Shown: positions 47,966 through 52,970 of the stretch, in pieces
Position numbering within the stretch: the stretch's first letter is position 1
Layout: every line of letters begins with the position of its first letter
Made by a program: the position numbers and the translations under genes
The notes under the pieces: generated by a model
What the model was told of the DNA's origin: nothing
The model's input: the letters and a program-made list of their open reading frames with translations, nothing else
The model's database searches: none
Assembly: GCA_003222035.1 (NCBI GenBank)
Contig: QHUS01000054.1
Coordinates: forward strand, 1-52,970
Direction: 5' to 3'
DNA: 52,970 bases
Source: Gemmatimonadota bacterium
GTDB taxonomy: Bacteria > Gemmatimonadota > Gemmatimonadetes > Gemmatimonadales > GWC2-71-9

Positions 47966-49366
47966 TCACTTGCGTTGGCCCGGCACTCCCAGCTCGGTCA
48001 TCGCCAACAGGTCGAGCACCTCTTCCAGGTCTTTTCCCTTGAGTACGCCCTTCTCCATCACGAGCTGACGCACGGTCACGTTCTTCGCGACCGCCTCCTT
48101 GGCGAGCTTGGCGGCTTCCGCGTAACCGATCTTGGGAGCCAGGGCCGTCACCAGGGCGGGGCTCCGCTCCAGCCAATGCTCGCACTGCGCCCGATCGGCC
48201 GCGATGCCCTCGACACACCGCTCCGCGAGGACGGCCGAAGCGTTGGTGAGCAGGTGCATCGTGAACAGCAGGTTGTGTGCGATGACGGGCATCATGACGT
48301 TGAGCTCGAGCTGGCCGGCTTCGGCCGCCGCGGCGATCGTCACGTCATTCCCGAGGGCCTGGTAGCAGACCATGTTCACCATCTCGGGAATCGACGGATT
48401 CACCTTGCCCGGCATGATGCTCGAGCCGGGCTGGACGGGCGGCAAGGTGATCTCGGCGAGGCCGGTCCGCGGGCCCGAGGCGAGCAGGCGTAGATCGCTG
48501 GCGATCTTTCCGAGGTCCGTGGCGTAGGTGCGCAGCGCCCCCGCAAAGGCGGTGGCGTCGCCCATCGACTGCATCAGCTGCACCCGGTCGCTCCCCTCCC
48601 GCAGCTCGAGGGTCGTGATCGCGCGCAGCTGCTTCACCATGAGCGCCGGGTACTGCGGCTCCGCGTTGAGCCCCGTGCCGACGGCGGTGCCGCCGATCCC
48701 CAGGTCGCGCAGACCGTCGGCCGACTGGACGATGCGGTCGCGATTGCGCTCGATGGTGCGTCCGTACGCCGCGAACTCCTGACCCAAGCGGATGGGCGTC
48801 GCGTCCTGCAAATGCGTGCGCCCGGACTTGACGATCGTGTCGAACTCTTTCCCCTTCGACAGAAAGGCTTGCGCCAGCCGTGTCATCGCTGCGACGAGCG
48901 AAGGGAGCTGCGACAGCGTGGCGAGCCGGATGGCCGTCGGGATCACGTCGTTCGTGGACTGGGCCATGTTGACGTGGTCGTTCGGATGCACCGGCGCGTA
49001 GTCGCCGCGCTTGCCCCCCAGCAGCTCGTTCGCGCGATTGGCGAGGACTTCGTTAGCGTTCATGTGGTGCGAGGTCCCCGCCCCGGCCTGGTAGGGATCC
49101 ACCACGAACTGGTGACGGTGTTGCCCGGCCAGTACCTCGTCCGCCGCCTGCACGATGGCGTCGGCGCGCTTCGCGTCGAGACGGCCCGTCTGCTTGTGCG
49201 TGAGGGCGGCAGCCTTCTTGATCCAGATGACGGCGTCGACGAACGGCGGGAGCGGCAGGAGCTGCGAGATCGGGAAGTTCTGTCGGGCGCGCTCGGTCTG
49301 GATCCCCCACAGCGCGTCGGCGGGAACGGGCAGCTCGCCCAGGGGATCACGCTCCATGCGAGTCAT
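47966..49366 (-). CDS. aspA: Aspartate ammonia-lyase
   Basis: 466 aa from ATG 49366, chosen for GGAGG 8 nt upstream and a normal N-terminus (MTRMERDPLGELPVP); an ATG at 49426 would overlap the cupin start. Fumarase/aspartase superfamily: YQAGAGTSHHMNANEVLANRA, GRTHLQDATPI, and the signature GSSIMPGKVNP followed by AAEAGQLELNVM, which favours aspartase over class II fumarase. It releases ammonia from aspartate to give fumarate. Confidence 0.88.
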   Translation of the reverse strand: MTRMERDPLGELPVPADALWGIQTERARQNFPISQLLPLPPFVDAVIWIKKAAALTHKQTGRLDAKRADAIVQAADEVLAGQHRHQFVVDPYQAGAGTSHHMNANEVLANRANELLGGKRGDYAPVHPNDHVNMAQSTNDVIPTAIRLATLSQLPSLVAAMTRLAQAFLSKGKEFDTIVKSGRTHLQDATPIRLGQEFAAYGRTIERNRDRIVQSADGLRDLGIGGTAVGTGLNAEPQYPALMVKQLRAITTLELREGSDRVQLMQSMGDATAFAGALRTYATDLGKIASDLRLLASGPRTGLAEITLPPVQPGSSIMPGKVNPSIPEMVNMVCYQALGNDVTIAAAAEAGQLELNVMMPVIAHNLLFTMHLLTNASAVLAERCVEGIAADRAQCEHWLERSPALVTALAPKIGYAEAAKLAKEAVAKNVTVRQLVMEKGVLKGKDLEEVLDLLAMTELGVPGQRK

Positions 49367-49424
49367 GCCCATCGCCTCCGTCCGTTCGGTGACGGCGCCG
49401 TCGGTCTCGAACCAGGAATCACCC

Positions 49425-49751
49425 ATGGATACTCAGGACCTGCTGCAGCATCTGCTGGAGCGCGCCCGATTCTCCGAGAGCAGGATGACCAAAGTGGACT
49501 GCTTCCGCACGGACCGGTTGCTCGTCGGTCTCAACTGTTTCGAGCCGGGGCAGGAGCAATCGGTGCACGCGCACGCCGGCGCCGACAAATTCTATTTCGT
49601 TGTCGACGGAAAGGCGAGGTTCACGATCGGGGACCGGACGGTGGAGGCTCGGCCCGGCGACCTGGTCGTGGCACCGGCCGGCGTTCCACACGGCGTCGCG
49701 CGCGCCCACGAGCGGACCATTGTCCTTGTGGCCATAGCGCCGGCCCCGTGA
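49425..49751 (+). CDS. Small cupin protein
   Basis: 108 aa from ATG 49425, with AGGA 7 nt upstream. One cupin domain: EQSVHAHAGADKFYFVVDG (first motif, His-x-His-x-Glu replaced by His-Ala-His...Asp-Lys) and GDLVVAPAGVPHGV (second motif). Single small cupins are metal-binding but functionally diverse. It converges on the selenoprotein candidate: the two stop codons share the palindrome TGATCA. Confidence 0.85.
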   Translation: MDTQDLLQHLLERARFSESRMTKVDCFRTDRLLVGLNCFEPGQEQSVHAHAGADKFYFVVDGKARFTIGDRTVEARPGDLVVAPAGVPHGVARAHERTIVLVAIAPAP

Positions 49752-50300
49752 TCATCTCGTCGGCTCGACCCGCAAGCCGTTGTTGAACCGGTTGAAGTAC
49801 TCCGTCATGCCGATCACGAGGGTGATCTCCACGATCTGACCCTCGTCCCAGGCCGCGCGCAACCGCGCGTACAACTCGTCCGTCACGTCGTGCCCCGACC
49901 GGTGCACGACGTCGGCATACTCGAGTGCTGCCCTCCAACCGTCCTCGAGCCGCTCGATGAGCGCCGGGGCCCCCGCCCCCCGGTCCTGGATCGCTTCGAC
50001 CAGCTCGGCGCTCGCCCCTTTCTGTCTTGCCAAGACAGTGTGCGAGTTGAGTCAGTAGCGACACCCGTTGCGGTGCGAGATCCGGACCCACAGGAGCTCC
50101 TTCAAGAGCGGCGGCACGGTGCCTTCGTTCATCACCGTGCGGAAGTGCGCGATCATCGTCCGCAGATGGGCGGGCCGGAGCGCCACGGTGCGAAACATGT
50201 TGGGGACGTTGCCCCGCTCCTTCTGATACAGCTCGAAAATTGGGCGGACGTCCGGGGCGGCTTGATCCGGTGCGAGCGGTCCGATGCGCGGCGGCTTCAT
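49752..50300 (-). CDS. AhpD-like / carboxymuconolactone decarboxylase-family protein, probable selenoprotein (in-frame TGA = Sec83)
   Basis: 182 aa if TGA 50052-50054 is read as selenocysteine; otherwise it breaks into 82 and about 93-aa pieces. ATG 50300 has GGAGA 6 nt upstream and overlaps the flippase-like gene as ATGA. The reading frame is uninterrupted on both sides of the TGA, and the family pattern runs across it: Glu68, Cys80, U83, His87. This is exactly the Glu-x11-Cys-x2-Cys-x3-His spacing of the AhpD active site, with U in place of the second Cys (NGCRY-U-LNSH). A hairpin follows (see SECIS entry). It is probably a thiol/selenol peroxidase or disulfide reductase, in one operon with trxB. 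Confidence 0.85.
50013..50047 (-). promoter_or_regulatory. SECIS-like hairpin downstream of the in-frame TGA
   Basis: In the mRNA, 13 nt after the UGA, CUGUCUU pairs perfectly with AAGACAG around a GGC loop (50022-50038). An outer stem CUCGC/GCGAG extends it across an internal loop. The loop starts about 20 nt after the UGA and begins with G, as bacterial SECIS elements require for SelB. Confidence 0.7.
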
Positions 50301-51181
50301 GGTGCGTCTCCTTTCCCTGCCCTGCGCCTCCCCCAGCCGATCTTGAAGAGCTGCACGGCGGCGTGATAGCCCACGGAGCGGACCAGTGCATAGACGCCGA
50401 GCACCGTGAGCAAGACCGCCGTGTAGAAGCGCCACAGCAGCAGCATCGTCACCTGCCGGCCGCCGAAATCACCGACGAATCCGTTCAGGAACGCCACTTC
50501 GAGTCCGCCGCCACCCGAGGGCAGGGGGACGACGAGGGGCGCATGCAGCAGCGCGAGGGCCCCGAAGAACATCTGATGAAACGGGGGCCGGGCCGGCAGG
50601 CCCCAGGCCAGCGCCGGCAAGATGAGGACGCGCGCGGCGACGCTGACGACGGTCAACAGTGCGCCGGCGCCGAGTGCCCACCACGGGGCGCGGCGTACGT
50701 GCGCCCAGGCGACGCGCCACTGGCGACGCACGCGATGCCGTACGAAGCCGGACCGGACGAGGTGCTGCAGGAAGTAGATCGTGACGAGGACCACCAGGAC
50801 CACGATTTCGATGGTAAGGAGCTCTCCCGCCCGATGGTGCCGCAGCCAGGTTCGGGCGGCGTTCCGCCAATCGGGCACGTAGTACGCCGCCAGTGCGATG
50901 CCGGCGAGCACGAATACGGGCCACTCAGACGCGACCTCGACCCCGATCGCCACGATCGCGGTAACCGGCCGGAGGCCGGCTTCGTGGAGGCCGAGAAAGC
51001 GGGCCGGCTCGCCGCCCAAGCGGTTGGGGGTGAGCTGCGAGGCCGCCTCGCCGTAGAGGTTCAGCCGGAAGGCATCACGGAACGTGAGGCGCCCGCCCGC
51101 GGTCCACACGGCGAGCTGGATCCGCCAGGCGCGGACGACGCAGTCAACGGCGAGCAGCGCCAGGGAAAGAAGGTGGCCCAC
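50297..51181 (-). CDS. Flippase-like membrane protein (UPF0104 / LPG synthase TM family)
   Basis: 294 aa from GTG 51181, 7 bp behind the zinc-ribbon gene. Multi-pass protein with the family segment EAASQLTPNRLGGEPARF in the first third and PSGGGGLEVAFLNGF near the end. It lacks the extra N-terminal helix of many relatives; the open frame further upstream is not hydrophobic. Relatives move or build lipid-linked or aminoacylated lipids, so substrate unknown. Its stop overlaps the selenoprotein candidate's ATG. Confidence 0.8.
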   Translation of the reverse strand: MGHLLSLALLAVDCVVRAWRIQLAVWTAGGRLTFRDAFRLNLYGEAASQLTPNRLGGEPARFLGLHEAGLRPVTAIVAIGVEVASEWPVFVLAGIALAAYYVPDWRNAARTWLRHHRAGELLTIEIVVLVVLVTIYFLQHLVRSGFVRHRVRRQWRVAWAHVRRAPWWALGAGALLTVVSVAARVLILPALAWGLPARPPFHQMFFGALALLHAPLVVPLPSGGGGLEVAFLNGFVGDFGGRQVTMLLLWRFYTAVLLTVLGVYALVRSVGYHAAVQLFKIGWGRRRAGKGDAP

Positions 51182-51188
51182 GCCGCTG

Positions 51189-51377
51189 TCAGTCGGAGCA
51201 GTCGCCCAGCGGGTAGATGAAGCCGCAATTCGGACAGGGGCTCTTACAGCCCCACGGCCTGGGTCGCACCTCGGCGCCACAGCGCAGGCACGACGGGCGC
51301 GCCTTAACCGAGGCGGTAGGCGCCGGTGAGGAAGGCGTTCGCGCGGCGCTCGCGTCCGATGGTGGTGTCCGGTCCAT
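51189..51377 (-). CDS. Small cysteine-rich zinc-ribbon protein, start uncertain
   Basis: The conserved-looking core is about 34 residues: CLRCGAEV, PWGCKSPCPNCGFIYP and the end GDCSD, with six to seven cysteines in CxxC style. The only ordinary start in frame is ATG 51377, which would put 74 bp inside the end of the metallo-hydrolase gene and add a Ser/Pro-rich leader; no ATG, GTG or TTG lies at the core itself. Gene order (trxB, hydrolase, this, flippase) and tight spacing suggest it is real. Function unknown. Confidence 0.6.
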   Translation of the reverse strand: MDRTPPSDASAARTPSSPAPTASVKARPSCLRCGAEVRPRPWGCKSPCPNCGFIYPLGDCSD

Positions 51378-51942
51378 GTCCCGAGTACACGATGGTCGAA
51401 TCGGGGAGCGTAAGCAACTCGCGCTCGATGCTCTTGAGCAACGTGTCCAGGTCGCCCCCCGGCAGGTCGGTCCGCCCGATCGATCCCTGAAACAGGACGT
51501 CGCCGCTGAAGACCACGCCGTTGCCCTCGATCACGACGCTCCCTGGAGAGTGGCCGGGAGCGTGGCGAGCGCGGAACGTCAGGCCGCCGACGCGCAGCTC
51601 GTCCCCGTGGGCCAGCGCGCGGTCGGGCGCCGGCAGGGCCTCCGCACGCATGCCGAACGCGAACGCCTGTTCCGAAGCGCGGTCGTAGAGCATGCGGTCG
51701 GCCGGATGCAGGTAGATGGGCGCTCCCGTGTCCGCCTTGAGACGCGCAACGCCGAGGATGTGGTCGACGTGGGCGTGGGTGAGCCAGATGGCAACGGCGG
51801 TGACGCCATTCTCCCGGAGGCGGCTCGCGATCAGGTCCGCTTCCTCACCAGGATCGATCACGGCGCATTGACCGGTGGCGTCGTCGATCACGAAGTAGCA
51901 GTTCTCGACGAACTGGCCGTTGACGATCGGGACGATCCGCAT
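51304..51942 (-). CDS. Metallo-beta-lactamase-fold hydrolase (glyoxalase II-like)
   Basis: 212 aa from ATG 51942, 2 bp after trxB. Metal motif THAHVDHILG (HxHxDH), then APGHSPGS, FSGDVLF and YSGHGPDTTIG supply the other ligands of a di-metal site. Small single-domain members act as hydroxyacylglutathione hydrolases, thioesterases or persulfide dioxygenases; the exact substrate cannot be told. Confidence 0.9.
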   Translation of the reverse strand: MRIVPIVNGQFVENCYFVIDDATGQCAVIDPGEEADLIASRLRENGVTAVAIWLTHAHVDHILGVARLKADTGAPIYLHPADRMLYDRASEQAFAFGMRAEALPAPDRALAHGDELRVGGLTFRARHAPGHSPGSVVIEGNGVVFSGDVLFQGSIGRTDLPGGDLDTLLKSIERELLTLPDSTIVYSGHGPDTTIGRERRANAFLTGAYRLG

Positions 51943-51944
51943 GG

Positions 51945-52889
51945 TCAATCGGGCAGCGTCGCGAGGTACTTTTCCACCGCGATCGCCGCCGTCGTGGCAT
52001 CGCCCACGGCCGTGGTGATCTGACGCGTCAGCTGGCTGCGCACGTCCCCCGCCGCGAACAAGCCGGGAATCGAGGTCATCATGCGCTCGTCGGTGACAAA
52101 GTACCCGCCGGCATCGTGCTTGGCGTGACCCTCGACGAGCCCCGTGTTCGGCGTGAAGCCGATGAAGATGAAGACTCCCCCGACCACGAGCTGGGAGCGC
52201 TCGCCCGTCACGGTATCCGCGAGCTCGAGGTGATGGATGCCGCGCTCCGTGCCCTGCACCTCCACCACTTGCTTGTTCCAGATCATTTCGATCTTCGGGT
52301 TCGTGAAGGCCCGCTCCTGGAGGATCTTGGACGCGCGCAGTCGATCGCGGCGATGCACGATGTAGACCTTGCTCGCGTACCGCGTCAGGTAGTCGGCTTC
52401 CTCCGCCGCCGCGTCGCCGCCCCCAACGACCGCGAGCACCTCGCCCCGGAAAAACGCCCCGTCGCACACGGCGCAGTAGGACACACCCTTCCCGGCGTAC
52501 TCCTTCTCGCCCGGCACGCCGAGCTTGACCGGCGTCCCGCCCGCCGTGAGGATCACGGCGGGCGCGCGATACGTCTTCCCCCGCGCCGTCACGACGTCGA
52601 ACCAGCCATCGTCCGCCTTGCGCACTTTTTCCACGGTGTCCGTCATGATTTCCGCGCCGAACTTCTTTGCGTGCTCGGCCATCTTCTGCGCGAGCTCCCA
52701 TCCCTTGATGCTCTCGAACCCGATGTAGTCTTCGATCAGGTCGGTGTTGAGGAGCTCCCCACCCGGGGCGCCGCGCTCGATGGTAAGGGCCTTGAGCATG
52801 CCGCGCCCCGCATACATGGCGGCGCACAGCCCCGCGGGCCCTCCGCCCACGATGATCACGTCGTATCCATTAGCAGCCTTCTGCATCAT
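51945..52889 (-). CDS. trxB: Thioredoxin reductase
   Basis: 314 aa. FAD/NADPH two-domain enzyme of the low-molecular-weight type: VGGGPAGLCAAMYAGRG, redox-active CAVC (within SYCAVCDGAFF), VVGGGDAAAEEADYL for NADPH, and GLFAAGDV. It starts the redox operon that ends in the AhpD-like selenoprotein candidate, which it could supply with electrons via thioredoxin (inference). The 52890-52970 stretch has no promoter I would defend; it may hold the last codons of an upstream gene (ALETI then TAG at about 52949). Confidence 0.96.
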   Translation of the reverse strand: MMQKAANGYDVIIVGGGPAGLCAAMYAGRGMLKALTIERGAPGGELLNTDLIEDYIGFESIKGWELAQKMAEHAKKFGAEIMTDTVEKVRKADDGWFDVVTARGKTYRAPAVILTAGGTPVKLGVPGEKEYAGKGVSYCAVCDGAFFRGEVLAVVGGGDAAAEEADYLTRYASKVYIVHRRDRLRASKILQERAFTNPKIEMIWNKQVVEVQGTERGIHHLELADTVTGERSQLVVGGVFIFIGFTPNTGLVEGHAKHDAGGYFVTDERMMTSIPGLFAAGDVRSQLTRQITTAVGDATTAAIAVEKYLATLPD

Positions 52890-52970
52890 CCGTGCTCAGC
52901 TCCAATCGTGGCGGTACGCAGCGCCTCCGCCCCCCAAGTAATAGAACGCTAGATGGTTTCCAGCGCAGGG

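Noticed and set aside
49752-50300. Simple pseudogene or sequencing error explanation for the TGA in the AhpD-like gene
   Set aside because: Kept as a fallback but not preferred: the frame is intact on both sides, the TGA falls exactly on the catalytic cysteine, and a hairpin with SECIS geometry follows.
52890-52970. Promoter of trxB and end of an upstream gene
   Set aside because: A TATTAC box has no partner at a proper distance, and the possible ALETI ending is too short to support a gene.

Overview
The window is 53 kb of GC-rich bacterial chromosome, packed almost wall to wall with genes, nearly all on the minus strand. An outer-membrane lipoprotein of the BamD type, a secreted barrel-like protein, lipoproteins and a membrane-anchored BTAD/TPR regulator point to a diderm. 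Together with the gene order and codon bias, my best guess is Gemmatimonadota. This is an inference: there is no rRNA gene in the window.

Layout from left to right: (1) 1-4187, minus: sugar epimerase (cut by the window edge), hemA, a frameshifted hemX/ccsA-like gene, a LysM protein and ssb, behind a near-consensus promoter. (2) 4208-10776, minus: rimI, tsaB, tsaE, uvrB, relA/spoT, radC, with a long inverted heptad repeat between tsaB and tsaE. (3) 10838-15043: a minus-strand BTAD/TPR regulator facing a small plus-strand accessory pair (a PAP2/vanadium-haloperoxidase lipoprotein and an orphan lipoprotein). (4) 15048-34905, minus: one unbroken chain of 15 genes with no gap over 13 bp. It mixes essential genes (secA, nadD, bamD, murB, carB) with sugar-nucleotide genes: gmd and rmd for GDP-D-rhamnose, a wbpA/B/E/D set for UDP-diacetamido-glucuronate, and ugd, uxs and a 4-epimerase for UDP-glucuronate, UDP-xylose and UDP-galacturonate or galactose. 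(5) rpmB (plus), then the alpha operon rpmJ-rpsM-rpsK-rpsD-rpoA-rplQ (minus), facing each other across a perfect 11-bp hairpin. (6) 38218-41866, minus: smpB, amidase, pyrD, pyrF and an NTF2-like protein; then tRNA-Leu(CAG) on the plus strand. (7) 42057-46293, minus: a sulfur locus made of an Rrf2/IscR-like regulator, a two-domain sulfurtransferase, CysM, a JAMM protease (Mec) and a three-domain fusion CysO-MoeB-rhodanese. (8) 46406-52889: barrel-like protein, small membrane protein, aspartase, cupin (plus), then a redox operon trxB, metallo-beta-lactamase, zinc ribbon, flippase-like protein and an AhpD-like protein.

Two parts deserve most attention. First, the AhpD-like gene at 49752-50300 has an in-frame TGA exactly where the second cysteine of the CxxC active site belongs. 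All other active-site residues keep AhpD spacing, and a bacterial SECIS-like hairpin with a GG-starting loop follows at the right distance, so it is very likely a selenoprotein, co-operonic with thioredoxin reductase. Second, the sulfur locus resembles the mycobacterial Mec-CysO-CysM system for cysteine synthesis on a ubiquitin-like sulfur carrier. Here the carrier is fused in front of its own E1-like activating enzyme, which buries the essential Gly-Gly inside the chain and suggests proteolytic release by the adjacent JAMM protease. A 25-bp palindrome that fits the IscR type-1 operator lies between the regulator and the operon.

A third theme is a family of G-rich short tandem repeats (7-, 8- and 10-nt periods), often in inverted pairs. 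They lie between genes and also inside the reading frames of cysM and the sulfurtransferase, where they encode extra residues.
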